Source: Astragalus membranaceus (taxonomy: Eukaryota; Streptophyta; Magnoliopsida; Fabales; Fabaceae). Taken from it: a stretch of DNA of 64,000 nt. Position numbers and translations under genes: made by a program. Where the stretch lies: the NCBI GenBank assembly GCA_039519185.1, contig CM076854.1, positions 156,608,166-156,672,165 on the forward strand. Reading direction: 5' to 3'. The notes under the pieces are model-generated. The model saw only the letters and a program-made list of their open reading frames with translations, had not been told where the DNA came from and ran no database searches. Below, piece by piece: positions 11,905 through 25,270 of the stretch; position 1 is the stretch's first letter, and each line of letters starts with the position of its first letter.

Positions 11905-12590
11905 TTCATATACTATGAGTGTGTCTATTTTGAAACTAACTCAACTCAGTTAAACACCCAACTAGCTAGGGGTGAGCAAAGGACAGGTTGGGACGGGTTA
12001 CACTTGTCCCTTACCCGACCCTAAAATTTTATAAGGGTCACTTTTTAGACCCTAACTTATCCTTAGACCCAAACAAACCCGATGTTTTTAGTGTCAAAGT
12101 AAGACCGGGTCTATTTAGGATGAGATCGGGTTGGCTCGAAGGACAATTGAAACAAAATTATATGGTGATCGATCACTCAAGTAGGACTAAAAGTTAGAAG
12201 TGAGAAATTGATTTTTTTTTAGTATTTTATCATGTATTCAAATCCACGACATAACTTTTACAATATTACTTTACAATAATGTTCTACTTAAATTAACATT
12301 GATTTCAAATTAAATATTTTATTTATAAAAGTCTTATTACCAATGTAATAGAGTTAAAACTTAGGGTAAGGAGTGAGTAAGTTTCAAAATAGACATACTC
12401 ATAGTTGGGTGTTTAACTGAGTAGAGTTAAAACTCAGTTAAACACCCAACCCGCTCCTAAATTTTGGTCGGGTCAATTCCTTAGACCTTAACTCGTCCTT
12501 AGACCCGAATAAACCCGATGTTTTGCGGGTTTAATGGGATGAAGACGGGACGAGTGTTAGGGTTGGGATGGGTCATGCTCACCCCTTCCC
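11905..12590. mobile_element. hAT-like MITE debris with internal inverted repeats
   Basis: The left end taggggtgagca (about 11968) and right end tgctcacccct (about 12573-12583) are complementary, as in hAT elements with a TAGGGGTGAGC-type terminus. Possible 8-bp flanks caactagc and cccttagc match at 5 of 8. Just outside the left end and inside the right half is a second inverted pair, ctatgagtgtgtctattttgaaac (about 11912-11935) and its complement at about 12380-12403. Both are followed or preceded by gttaaacacccaac. The order is permuted, so the locus is rearranged. Confidence 0.45.
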
Positions 12591-13800
12591 TTAGCATGGG
12601 AGAAGGGCAAAAGTGGGGATGCACCAGAGAGAGGAGAGGAGGGTGAGTATGAGGGAGAAGAGAGATATGAGAATAGGTTAAGAAAAAAAATTGAAAAAGA
12701 AGAGAGGGTAATTTGGTAAAACGCGGCAAACTTTGTATCCTCGTTTACGTTTTTAATCATTGAGAATGCCGTATCAGGTCTCTTGCATTCCGATTTGTTT
12801 CCGACCTTTTTATCAATTCATCATCAAGTTTAACTATTCTGTTAATTTATTTAATTTATGCAGTTGAACTCGCTTAATGGAAAATTGCTTTTGTCAGAAA
12901 AATGTTGATGTAGCAAAAATTTGTGTCATTATTTTCTTTTGCGTATTTCATTTTTCTCCCACACATGCTGATTCCCACTTTAAGATCCTTCTCTGATTTC
13001 CAGTTGTTATCTATATCAAATGAAAAGTAACGCACGTTTGTGTCACAAGACAATCATCAATCATGTTAACTTTTAAAGTAACCCATAATGTTTGTCCCCT
13101 TCGTGAGTCATATGCACCTGCATCCCATTGAGATGAAAATGATATCTGATGGCGACATATCTGAAATAGTGTTCAACGAGATCCATTGATGCCATTGTCC
13201 ACCACCATCAATGCCTCTATCAGTGTTGGATTGAAATGTTAGATGATTTTTAATAGGACCTTTCACTGATTCACCAAACACTTGTAAGTTCTAAATTCAT
13301 GTATATAGGTTTCAACCCACTTTAGATTAAGGCTGCATTTGGATTACTTAAAAACATTTTTATTTTTTGGCTTATCTGTTTGGCATAAGTACTTGTTGTG
13401 AGAGTATTTAAAAGTGCTTAAAGAAATAGCTTAAGACATGTCTATACGCTGTCCTAGCTGATAGCCTATATGAAAACAAGTTGTATATGGCTTATGCATT
13501 AGGGAATTAGATTAGAGGAGGCTTGATTCATTGGAGTAGTTGATTCTTTTAGAGCAAAACGAAGGCCTCCATTAAATACATAAGGATGAACATCTCTTCA
13601 TCCATTTCAATCTCAATCATGTAATTGTCCCTGTCATTCATTTTCATAGTAATAAGATTCACAAAGACAAGAACATACATTTTTTAATAGGACAGTAAAG
13701 AGGATGGTAGGGATGAGACACAAGCTATACTACTACTATGTTCAAGACAAAAAGGTGCCAAGAATTGTAATGGGTATATAGCATATATTCCTGTAGCTGG
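12591..13800. other. Intergenic sequence and ABCB1 3' flank
   Basis: 12591-12680 is purine-rich. The stretch 13330-13500 resembles MITE-like low-complexity sequence. The ABCB1 3' UTR must lie in the last few hundred bases before 13800 on this side. I could not place a poly(A) signal with confidence. Confidence 0.4.
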
Positions 13801-16800
13801 TCATGCTGAAGAAGTTGAACCAGAGGCCATACCAATGACTTGGGTGTTTGTGAACCTTTGTAATTGAATCATGCGTGCATAAATCCCATCTGAGTAATTT
13901 TTCAACAACTGTGAGTGAGAACCTTGTTCAGCTACTTTCCCATCATCAATCACAGCAATCATATTAGCATTCCTTATTGTTGATAACCTATGTGCAACAA
14001 TAATAGTTGTTTTTCCCGACGTGGCACGGTCTAGAGCCTCTTGAATAGATCTCTCAGACTCAGCATCAAGTGCACTCGTTGCTTCATCAAGAAGCATAAG
14101 CTCGGCTTTTCTCAAAAAAGCGCGAGCCACTGCTATTCGTTGCTTTTGTCCCCCAGAAAGTTGAACACCTCTTTCCCCAACAAATGTTTTGTATCCATCT
14201 GGTAAAGAAGATATGAACTTGTGAGCATTTGCAAGTGTTGCAGCCTCAATTATCTCAGCTTCAGTAGCAGATTCATGCCCATATGCAATGTTTTCATAGA
14301 TAGTAGTAGCAAATAGGCATGGTTCTTGGGGTACCACAGAAATGTGCCTTCTTAAAGACTTGAGGTTGTATTTTCTACTGTCCTTTCCATCAATCATGAC
14401 CCTACCAGATGTTGGATCATAGAATCTTTGTATAAGTGCAATTACTGAACTCTTACCACATCCACTAGGTCCAACAAGTGCAAGAGTTTTACCGGCTCTC
14501 GCACGAAGATTAAGGTCGCGAAAAACTGGCATATCCGGGCGAGTAGGATAGGAGAAGTCCACATGTTTAAGTTCTACTTCACCACGAAGACGATCAGGAA
14601 CAGGAGTGGCATCTTGATCATCTGGCTCGATCTCGGTTCTACGATCTAGGAGATCGAAGACTGATTTCATGGCTCTACCTCCCTTGATGAAGTCAGGGGC
14701 AAGTGTTAAAGTTTCAGCAGCACCATTGGCAGATACCATGAGGACCATAAAAACTCTGATTGTTTTCGAGAAGTCGGATATTCCATGCTTCACTAGCCAA
14801 GAGGCATACCAAAGACCAAGTGCATAGGATGCATAAAGTGCAAATTGAGCTATCCCAAATCCACTTCCAGAAATCTGTCCTTTCCAAAAACACCTTTGTA
14901 GTGGAGCTTCAAGGTTGGTTGTGAAAAGGCCAACAATTTTTGCTTCTGAATTGAAGGCTGCAACGGTCCTTACATTGGCTATAGCCTCCCCAGCTAGTTG
15001 TGTGGCTTTGGCATGAGAAGCTTCCAGGTCACCAGAGAAACCAGTCAAAAACATTTTCTGTACAAAACCCAAAACAATAAATTACATTGAGATTCAGCCT
15101 TTGTTGCTTCGGTTCGTAAAAGAAAAGATAAATCACATTGAATTGAATTACAAAGCATGCCAGAAAGGAGTGTTGTAAAACAAACCTGCAAAACAGTGGC
15201 TGCGACAACGACAGGGAAGACAGCTATAAGAACAAGTGCAAGGCGCCATTGCAACACAAAACCTGCAGTACAAGCAACTAACATAAGTGCAGTGTTCTGC
15301 ACAATTATTGAAATTCGGTCTCCGATGGCTGATCTGACATTGTTGGCATCAAGAGCCAGCCTTGCAGCTATCCTGGAACTCTCATTTTCCTCCTGATCAA
15401 ACCACGCCATTTCATTCTTGAGTACCGCCGTTAGCATTTTCTCCCTCACACGTTTCGTAAGATTTTCCCCAACAATGTCCCAGAAGAAGTGTTGCAATGT
15501 ATTGAAAATAAGTGCAGTTGATGACAGACCAATCAACAAGTAGCAGTATTTTTCTATTTCTCTGATCATGTGTCTGTGGTCTGGGCTGTAATAGACACTG
15601 AGAACAGCACTAAGAACATAAGCAAAGAAGGCACTGAGGGATCCACAAACAACTGAACCTATTGAACCAATTAAAGCATAAAGCCATTCAGGAGAGTTCA
15701 TTTTTGCTAGCCTCCAGAAGGAACTGGCTTGTTCTTTGAAGGGGAGTTTTTCAAGCTTGTAATTTGGATGTGATGCATCAAGCGACAAACTAAAATCTGA
15801 TGTAGAGAAATCAGAAAGCCTACGCGAGTATGGTGATCGGCCATAAGAAGAATTCCTAGCAATTATAGGTGAGCTTACTGAGTTTCTTGCACTTGAAGGC
15901 CTGCAAATAAAAATGCCATAAGAATATAATATTATATATTTCAGCTTGGAATATCTACAATTTAAAAGATGAACTTCAAACAAGGGTGAAAGTAGAGGTG
16001 TCAATTTTGGCCCAGATCAACGAGCCGGCCCGATGGCCGAGTGTTTTGATTTGGGCTCAAAAAACAGACGCCCAGAAAGAACTGCAACTTTTTGGCCCAG
16101 CCCAGATGGTCCTTTGTTAAAAATTGGATTGGGCCGGCCCAGTGTTTTGGCCTTGGCCGGGCTACAAAAAATACAACCCAATAGATAACTGGACTGGCCC
16201 AGCCCAGTCCGTTTTTGCACTTTGGCCCAATGAGGCGGGCTAAGCAGCCCATTTTGACAACTCTAGGTGAAAGCAGCAATATAAACTTCCATAAACATTG
16301 AAAATGAAGTTTGTCAAAGTATGCCAATATTCAACATTAGTAAAAGCTACCTTGCACTACTCTTTCTGGCATTATTCATAGCAGTTTCATGAGCTATCTC
16401 CTGCATCTTAATGAGCTTGGCATATAAACCATTTTCACCTTTAGAAAAGAGTTCATCATGAGTTCCAATTTCAGAAACACTTCCTTGCTGAATGACAGCT
16501 ACAAGATCAGCTTTACGAATAGTGGAGAGGCGATGAGCAATTACAAGAGTTGTTCTGCCAATCATGAACCTGTCAAGAGCTTCTTGAACCAGCTTTTCTG
16601 ATTCAGAGTCCAATGCACTTGTTGCCTCATCTAAGAGAAGAATTGCTGGGTTCTTTAGCATTGCCCTTGCTATTGCTATTCTTTGTTTTTGCCCTCCAGA
16701 AAGTTGCAGCCCTCTTTCTCCTACCTGCCATTAACAAAATATTTTCTCACTTTATTATATATTAATTTTACAGATAACCATTAAGTTTGGATTAATTTCA

Positions 16801-19800
16801 TTTGATTATTTGTAACCAAAATAAAAAAAAAATTCATTTGATTATGAAATATCTACCCATTAATACAGAAGTTATTTCATTGCATTCTATACCACTACAT
16901 TCTAATGAGCAGCAAACTTATTCTCAATTAAATTAGTCTAGGACAAGAATTGTTTTGAATCTGTGTGTAGATTCTGCCTCATCATCTTTTATTTATCATA
17001 TATTGTATGATTCCTTCGGTCATTCATAGTTAGTTTATTTAGAGCTGTATGAAGATATTATTTATTCTTTTAGAAGGTACATGATTGATGGTGAAAATTT
17101 TCGGTGGTCCACATTTTTGTACGAACATGAACAAGTTGACTGAAGCATGTTACCCTCTAACTCTTTTCAGATGCAATGCATGAACAAACACTTCCTGCCC
17201 GGCTTTGACTTCTAAAAAACTTATATTCTCTTTTTGAAAAAAAAAAAAAAGAGTTTTGCTTGATGACCAAATAAATAATCAAGACTTATCAATAAATAAA
17301 TAAATATTCAAGACATTACCCCGTTTCTGTAATATTTAAATAACAAAAATTCCACTTTTTTGTTATCCAATTTTTTCTGCTTATCACCACATAATATATT
17401 TTTAGTCCCTAATTTGATGCTAGATATTCAAATCCAATGATATGATTATAACAAAAATGTATGCATTTCCTGGATCCATTTTCACAAACCAGAGTTAAGA
17501 AAACAAAAACCTGGGTTTCATAGCCATCAGGAAGTTTAATGATGAATGAATGTCCATTAGCAACTCTAGCAGCCTCTTCAATCTCAACCTGGTTTGCATC
17601 AGGCCTTCCCAATAGTATATTTTCTCTAATTGTTGTAGCAAACAAAGCAGGCTCTTGGCTCACCAATCCAATCTGTTGCCTCAACCATCTAAGCTTCAAT
17701 GTTTTGATGTCATGCCCATCTAGTATAACTTGTCCTACAAGAATAACCACAAATACCATAAGTTTTTCAATCCCAAAATTCAAACAAGCAAGTTAAACCT
17801 CACACTAAAAACTACTTTGCCTCCAGTCCATTTTATAAGATACAATGCAGTTTTTGGTTCATTGAATAACTGATGTATCTGGTCTATATAATGGACCGGA
17901 GATAATAAAATTTTCAAATACATCAAATTCACCTGAAGTTGGGTCATAGAATCTCTCAATAAGGGAAACAACAGTGCTTTTACCAGAGCCACTACTACCA
18001 ACTAAAGCTATGGTCTTTCCAGCAGGCACATTCAAGGAGAAATCATTGAGGATCTGAACTTCAGGCCTAGATGGGTAAGAAAAGTTCACATTCTTAAGTT
18101 CCACAAGTCCAGTAATTGTTTCCAATTCCAAACCAGTTTCACTGTTTCTGTCTATACTCGGCTTGTGATCGATTATACGAAAAATCTTTGCAGCAGCAAC
18201 CTTTGCCTTTGTAAATGCAGCCATGCTAGGTGCTGCTTGTCCCAAACCTCTGTGTCAATCAAATTATCCTTAATCTTGTCAAACATCAATCAATAAAAAA
18301 ACTCAAACTCAATAATCACTATGGTTTTGTACTCACAATATACCAATAGTAACAGCAAACATGGTTGAAATGGCAAGTCCTCCATTGGTATAGTGATGCC
18401 TTACAAGATAACCTCCATACCACAGAAGAAGTGCATAACAGCAGAATACAACAAAGTAAGTGGCTCCCAATCCCACTCCCTTTGCCAAACCAATTTTGTA
18501 GCCAATCTTCTGAGCAACCTTCAATGCTGATGAATAGCCTTGCAGTGCTTTCGACTCGCCAACATAGGCTAGCACTACTCGGATTTGCACAACCGTCTGC
18601 AATATCAACAACAAAACACCCCAGATGCAGAAAGTGTGTGAGAAATTATGTTAAACCAAAATCTCTGAACAAAATTGAGGAACTTTTGGACAGAAACGGT
18701 CTCGTTTACTTTCTAAAAACATTTTCAACTTCTTTTCTAATGTGGAAGATCACACAAAACCGCAACCACCGAGCATACTAAGAAGTTAATACCCTATTGA
18801 ACCAGAAGCTCTGATACCAGTTGTAACAACATAGAGAACAACGAGATCAACTAGCCATTGTGATTGAGAGAAGATGAAAGATATTTTCAGAATGCATTAT
18901 GTATTGTTACCTGTTCAACAATGTTGCCAGCTTGAGAAAGAGCTTCTTGGCTCTTACCAGAGAGCTTAGCCATAGTAGTGGTGTGAATGGCTGCAATAAC
19001 AGCTATCATAGGGACTACAGCAAGAGTGACCAAACCCAATTGCCAAACAGCACTGAATCCCACAATAAAACCAGAAACAAAAGTAGCTATGTAGTGAATG
19101 AAATTTCCCAACTGCAAATCAACCACACAACAGAATTAAAAAAAAAACTAGTCCAATCTAATAAAACAATAACAGTTGTTGATTCAGTATTCACTCACCT
19201 TCTCACTAATGGCATCTTGGACCATGACAGCATCAGTATTGATGGCAAAAACAACATCGGATGTTCGAACCTCGGTGTCGAAAAACTGAATGTCTTGTTT
19301 CAAAGCAGCTTCTAAGTACTTGATCCTCATCTTGGTTGATTGACGCTCTCCAGTCCACATCCAACAAGAAATCTCTGCAATACAAAATCAAAACATCAAA
19401 AACTCAAATCCCAAAAACAAAAAAAAAAAAAACTTGTTCTTAAATTTCAATTAGAACTCACCTGCCCATGAAGAAGCCCATACAGCAGCACCAACAACAA
19501 GGAAGTAAAATGCATACTACAAAAACATACATCACCTCAATTAAACTCTGAATGAACAATTCACAAAAAAAACATGCAACTTTGAATTGTGTTATTTATT
19601 TTGATAGTACCTTGGCGACTTCTTGAGTCATCTTATCCAAGTTATTAGCATTGGAACCAAAAGAGTTAACAAGATCAGCAAAGAAACGAAGAAAGATTGG
19701 AAGAGAACAACCATGTACAATTGCTCCAACAGTTCCAATTGTCATTAGAATATAATCCAAACCATCAGCAAATCTGAAAAGCTGAGAAAAACCCACAGAA

Positions 19801-20027
19801 GGAACACTCTCTTTCTCAGTCTTCTTCTCCTCATTGGAAACATCTTTGTTTGACACAGAGGTTTCCATTTCTGTTGCAACTACCACTTGTTGTTGAGATT
19901 GAACAGTAGTAGTAGTAGTAGTAGGCACAACCTCATCAGTAACAAGCTCAAGACCTTGCATTTCAGACCATTTCCACTTCTCAATCGTCTTTATTTCCTC
20001 CTCTTCTTCACTATCTTTTTTTGTCAT
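13801..20027 (-). CDS. ABCB1: ABCB1-type auxin-transporting ABC transporter (P-glycoprotein 1), 10 exons
   Basis: Exons on the minus strand: 20027-19611, 19516-19462, 19374-19199, 19111-18911, 18596-18337, 18249-17933, 17734-17511, 16724-16351, 15900-15186, 15057-13801. All introns are GT-AG and the phases join into 3996 nt, 1331 residues plus stop. The closest match I know is Arabidopsis ABCB1/PGP1 (about 1286 aa), a plasma-membrane full-size exporter of auxin. Its order is TMD1 (about 85-385), NBD1, a Ser/Arg-rich linker, TMD2 (about 720-1010), NBD2. NBD1 has Walker A GSSGSGKST near 453, LSGGQ at 558-562 and Walker B ILLLDEA near 578. NBD2 has GPSGCGKSS from 1109, LSGGQ at 1213 and LMLLDEA near 1235. 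The N-terminal extension before GFSQLFRFADGLDY is longer and Thr/Gln-rich. No breaks are seen. Substrate is inferred from orthology. Confidence 0.95.
15901..16350 (-). other. ABCB1 intron 8
   Basis: The splice sites are GT at 16350-16349 and AG at 15902-15901 on the minus strand. The codon for Arg is split as AG|G. The intron contains the hAT MITE at 15993-16265. Confidence 0.85.
15993..16265. mobile_element. hAT-type MITE in ABCB1 intron 8 (273 bp)
   Basis: The exact 8-bp duplication ggtgaaag flanks it at 15985-15992 and 16266-16273. Its ends are tagaggtgtcaa on the left and ttgacaactcta on the right, imperfect inverted repeats in the hAT style. The interior is GC-rich, with repeated ggcccag/ctgggcc motifs that can fold back. 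It has no coding capacity. Confidence 0.85.
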
Positions 20028-20460
20028 TTCTTTCTACTTCTCTCACCCCCTTCACTTTATTATCTCACTCTACCACTCCTAACTATTCTTCTCTCATATT
20101 TCTGATTCTAACTAACTTTTCTACTCTCTTTCTCAATCTTTAAATAATTCCACTCTTTTATTATAATTCAAGATTCTTGTTGTTTGTGTGAGTGTGTTGT
20201 TTGTTGGCATATTCTTCACACACTCACTCACTCTCTCTTATTATTGTTATCTTCCTTTGGAAGCTAAATAGTGGGAAGAAGAATGGTTGGTTATTGTTAG
20301 TGGGTTAATTTTCTGTTTTTCCTTCTTCTTCAGTTAAAAACACCGAAAGTGATAGATAGGTGGTGAGAACCTAGACAGAGAAAAAAGTGGTTTATTTAGA
20401 GAGAGAGAAAAAAGAAACTTTTGATTTGATTTTCCATCCGACAAGGAACAACACTGTTGT
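20028..20460 (-). promoter_or_regulatory. ABCB1 5' UTR and proximal promoter region
   Basis: Upstream of the ATG the minus strand is purine-rich (plus strand CT-rich, for example ctcactcactctctctta near 20222-20240), common in plant 5' leaders. A TATA-like tctaaataaa lies at 20400-20391 on the minus strand, about 365 bp before the ATG. A GA-rich tract (20398-20416) sits just upstream of it. The start site is a guess, and no specific auxin-response element was identified. Confidence 0.35.
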
Positions 20461-22300
20461 GTCAAAATTTTAAGATTTTCATTTTGACCAAAACATTTAA
20501 CAATTTTCAATCAAATTCACCAAACATAATAACTAAAACCATTTTTTTTAAATCCAATTAATAATAATAATACCCTTTTCTTCTTTGACTATAAATTTGG
20601 TTGAAAAATAAAATTTAGTCGGTCAACATTTTAGTACCTAGAGTTTTGTTGAGTTTAATACTCAAATTCAATTATTTAATGACATGTTATATTTTATTTT
20701 TAATTAATTTAAAATTTGAATTAATTTTATTTTTAAAATATACTTAACAAAACTATAGGTATATAAGAATTCTCCAATTCATCTAAATATTAAGCATACT
20801 AGTATTATAATTGTATATCCGCACGGGCGACACTGTTTGTGTTATAATTTGCTATAAATTTATAAATACAATGATAATTGTAAAATTTAATAAAATAAAA
20901 GCCAGAAGTCGATGAAAAAATGTTAAATTTCAAGTTGTTTAAGAAACTTCTATCGCAAATGAGAGAGAAAAAAGATACTGTTAAAGTGAATCTAGTGACG
21001 TCGCAACGACTTAATGAGTACATTAAAACCTTGGAGCATTTTAGGAATATGATGTACCCAAATTGAAGAATCCGAAGTAAGATCACCAAATTTGTGAGGC
21101 AGTACTCAACAAAACTGGGGATTTTTCAAAATTTGATTATTTTAGCAACAAAGACAACAAATTAATAAATGGTTTATTGGGGGGCAACTATCTGTAATCA
21201 TAGTACAACTAAAATAGTAGTACTACTATTATTATTCACATTCTTACTTACATCACACTCTCTCATTGTTGTCTTTAATTGAGATCAGCAACAACAGAAG
21301 ATGGTCAGAACCCTTTTTTAGCTTAAAAACAATATTGTGTGTGTGTTTCTGATGTTCTGACACTGTTAAATTCTTTTTGAGATTTTGAATTTGTTTTTTT
21401 TTGGCAATTCTAGGCAAAAGCATCAGTAAAAAAAAAGGAAAAAAAATATTAGACTAAACAAGTTACTGTGAATATCTTGGCTTTTCATTTTTAACTAATG
21501 TTGACATAAAATTTGAAAATGGTAGTAATAATCTGAGACTGAACAAGTTACTATTATTATACAAAAATACAAAAAGAAAGGGAAAAAAAAGAAAGGGAAA
21601 TGTTGGATTACGTTGTTTGCCTCTTTATCACGCTTACAATACACAGTCTTTGGTTCAGGCTCTGTTCTTTCTGTTGAGATTGCCCAGTGCCCTTCATACA
21701 GGGGCAATTGTCACTGAGCATGCATCACCACTGCACTGCACCTCCTTTTGAAAGTTAATAATAATTTTCCCCCTTTTAGTAGCCTGAAACCAATTCTGGT
21801 TTTTCACTTTTTCTACTACTATGTTAATTGCTCTTTTGTAATAATTAGATAAATATAAATATATCTTTGATGTAATTAACTTGATTTGTATTGAATTTTC
21901 TTTGACCTAATTAAGGAGGCTTGTTCATCTTTAAAGTAAATAATTGCGCTAGTACTCCTAAGTAAAAAAAACTTTTGAACCCCTTAAAACTTTAAAGTTG
22001 CACCAGTATCCTTAAATTTGCACCGAACTTTTAATAAATTTGTTTTATTAATCTCCTCAAGGGATTATTTATAAAACTTTATGAAGTAATTTTACCAATA
22101 TCACATACTTTTACGCACTACTTCTTATTTTCATATTTTTTAGGACTTAAATAGGAAAGAGCGTGTAAACTTAGAGATTAATTTGGCGATTTACTTAATA
22201 AACAAATTTGAAGTTAGATAACTTGATCATTTAATTTTTGTAAATTAAGTGAGGGTATTTGGAAAATAAAAATAAAACAATCCTATGTACAAACATTTTT
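20461..22300. other. AT-rich intergenic sequence
   Basis: Short frames here have no recognisable similarity. No clear transposon ends were found. It is the ABCB1 upstream region. Confidence 0.5.
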
Positions 22301-22309
22301 TATAATGAA

Positions 22310-22465
22310 TTTTTTTTTTGCATCCCCCAGTCTAGGGTCCTGGGTCCACCACTGCTGACTTGAGCGTCAGACCCAACCTGGGCTCTGCTCCCGACTTCAC
22401 CAGCCAAGCCGGCGACTAGATCCCAGATCACTCTACTTCAGGACCGAGAAGGTACGGTTCACCAT
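22310..22465. other. GC-rich island of unknown identity
   Basis: A block of about 150 bp (from tgcatcccccagtctagg to gaccgagaaggtacgg) stands out in composition from the AT-rich surroundings. It has no long open frame. It may be a fragment of a retroelement, but I do not recognise it. Confidence 0.3.
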
Positions 22466-23050
22466 TTTTTCAGTTTTTAATTAAATTTTTTAAAAACTGA
22501 AAAAACAAATTTTAAGAAGGGAGTCAAGCAGGCTATTGCTATCTAAAATGATTCAGCAGTATTTAATTAGTAATATAAAATAGAATTATTATGAGAATAC
22601 ATTGATTATTAACTATATGAAGTGTGCATGTGTGCATCCTCAAGTAAAACTACCTATAAGGATAGCATATTTAATTTATGCATATGGTTATGCATGATTC
22701 AGTTCATACATGGTACTGAAAATAGTTATACGGCCATATGGGTGAGTTGAAAATTGCATCAGTCAGATTAATGGGGGAAACTGAACCTAACTCCCACAGT
22801 CTTAATTAATGGCGTTATGATATATGGAAATTTGTAACTCAAACAGGAAAGTTGTACGATGCAAATGGAAAAAGTCATTTCTGATACACACTTTTTACGA
22901 CTTTTAACCATTAATTGTTTGTTGCCAACGCCACACACTGAATGCTTAAATGGTCCCTAACAACAACTTATTCAGTACGCTTGAATATTTTAAATGATGC
23001 ACTTTATTTTTTTTTTCCTAATCATTAATATCAACTAAGCAAGTCATTTC
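22466..23050. other. AT-rich intergenic sequence
   Basis: I see no gene or bounded repeat. Confidence 0.5.
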
Positions 23051-23057
23051 ACCTGTT

Positions 23058-23225
23058 AACGGATAGCATGACGTCTGTTAAAGTCGATAGATGAAAATGT
23101 TAAAAAAGGACCACTTTGACAGGAATTTGAAACATAAAGAATCATAGTGAGAAAAAAAGATAAATGACAAAACTGAAATTTTAGTAAAAGGTAAATAAAC
23201 AAAAGTGCATTTTGGCCTATTTTTT
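23058..23225. repeat. Relic of a Mutator-like terminal repeat
   Basis: The stretch gcatgacgtctgttaaagtc through aaagtgcattttggcc is a diverged copy of the right arm of the element at 37772-39397 (gcgtgacgtctgttaaggtc through caaaagtgcaattt). Only one arm is seen. Confidence 0.45.
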
Positions 23226-24212
23226 TATTGTACATGCTATTATAAAAAGAGCTAATTGTCATGAGATTTAGAATCAAAAATCACAAATTCAATACATGCT
23301 AACTAGCATTACACTTTTTTGTCAAAAAAAAAATGCTACTCCCTTAAAAATTTAAGTAGAGAAATCGAATTAAATAAGAGTTTAATTGGTATGCGTTGAC
23401 GGTATAAAGATTTTTTTACACTTTTAACCAAAAAAATCATGATATGTGTGACTTTTAAGATTAATAAAATACAATTTGTACATTGTCGATACATATTAAT
23501 TAAATCCATTTAATAATCATATATTTTCCTAAATTGAAAATCAACTTCAAGTAACACTACTCTTTTAAATTATTTTGATTGCCCTAAATTACAAGTCTTT
23601 AGGAAAATAGAAAATGTAATATCATAACGTTCACCAAAAGAAATTGAGGATGGTGTATTTTGGACCCATTAATAGATAGGATGAAGATCCATGATAGCTT
23701 GGATATGTAGGACATATGGAAACATAGGGAAAACATAAATATACTATGACGAAGATTTCCTCTTCAAGCACAATCGATTCATTGTCTTGAGCACAACACA
23801 ACTATAGAAATAGAATAAGGAGGTATGGCCCTCCCATTTTCACAAGAAGTCCAACATCAAATGAGAATCAAATTAAAAAATTGAGTAAAAGTCAAATAAA
23901 CTTTCATTTTCTTTGTAACATATTAGGTGAAAAGTAAAAAGGTTGGTGATCAAACTTTCAAGTATAAAGAAAGCAACAATGATATTTTTTAATTATATCA
24001 TTGTATTTTTTAATTGTTGGTATTAAAGTACAATGAAATGTTTCAAAAAGCACAAAACCATCTTATTTTAATTTAGGATTCTATCTCTTTGATCTACTCA
24101 AAATGTCTAATAAATGGAGAAGATCTGAACACTTCTTTCTAGCTCTTAATTGTCTCACTGGGAGAGGAATGAATATTTGTTCGGATAAAAAATATAAATT
24201 ATATATCAAGAT
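23226..24212. other. AT-rich intergenic sequence
   Basis: I see no coding frame of note. Confidence 0.5.
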
Positions 24213-24215
24213 TAA

Positions 24216-24370
24216 GATCCTGTTTGAAAGAACTTCTTTTTGAACTTATGAAAAACAGTTTATGAATATACAACTTTCATTAGTGAGAACTTATGAATTA
24301 ACATAAAAACCTGTTTATCTTCGTAAGCTCTTTTCTATAAACTCAAAAATAAACTTTTCCAAACAGGGTC
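24216..24370. mobile_element. Tourist-like MITE (155 bp)
   Basis: The left end gatcctgtttgaaagaa and right end cttttccaaacagggtc are inverted. The flanking taa trinucleotide on both sides (24213-24215, 24371-24373) fits the 3-bp duplication of PIF/Harbinger elements. It is non-coding and partly self-complementary. Confidence 0.55.
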
Positions 24371-24373
24371 TAA

Positions 24374-25061
24374 ATCAAAAGTTCTAATTAAGGGTGGTAT
24401 TCATAAAGGGTTATCCAATTTTGTGATCATAGGTTAGACTATTAGTTATCCAAATATCAAATACAACAAATATATATACTCAAGTATGCACTCAAATACT
24501 ACTCTAAAAAGTGGTGCTTTTTTTGTGACACCAATTATGCCATTCCATTGTCTTTCTTGTGGTTAGTTGTGCATAAATTTATGTATTTGAACATAAAAAA
24601 GAGATCATGTGATCTCCATTATTAAGTTATGTTGATTCCATGCGTTGCATATACAACTTCTCTACTACAATCATTTCAAAAAGAAGCCTTCTCTACTACA
24701 AGATGGTTCCACTGGCATCCCAACAACTGAACTGAACTTTTGTGACAATAATGCTCATGGACCCACCTTTCAATATTTCTTGCAATTTCTTTCTCCTTTT
24801 TGATATCTACGGTCCCCAAAAAAAAAAAATAAAGGAGAAGATGTTGTAGAGTATTTTCATAGTAAAAGTGGATCAACAAAAATTGAAGTATTTGATCTTA
24901 ATTTACAGACAAAGGGAGTAGCATATAGTGGTCTAGTATTGCACTATTTGGAGTATTTTTTTATGGGTTTTGTCTTCAGTCACAAGTTTTTTGAAAAATT
25001 TCTCAAAAGGTCATTAATAGGGACTTTAGTATTATAAGGTGTCTAGACTCAAATCGAATAG
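24374..25061. other. AT-rich intergenic sequence
   Basis: No supported gene was found. Confidence 0.5.
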
Positions 25062-25099
25062 TATCACTACAAGAATAAGGGTTTTTTCCTGCCATTTTT

Positions 25100-25270
25100 T
25101 CCGACGAACTTTTATTCGTCGCAATTTCCGACAGATTTCCGACGAAAAAGTCGTCGCAAATGTTCAAGAGAAAAGGGCGCTTAGTTTCCCGCTTACGTTT
25201 CCGACGAAAACGTGTTTCGTCGCAAATTTGCGACGGCTATGTCCGTCGGAAAACGCTAAAATGTCGTCGC
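25100..25270. repeat. CACTA left subterminal repeats
   Basis: Repeated ttccgacgaa, gtcgtcgcaaa and their complements occur about ten times, in both orientations. Such short motifs are where CACTA transposase binds. The same motifs recur at the other end (30528-30765). Confidence 0.8.

Noticed and set aside
15157..15396. Plus-strand frames across the ABCB1 exons
   Set aside because: They are shadows of the minus-strand coding sequence.
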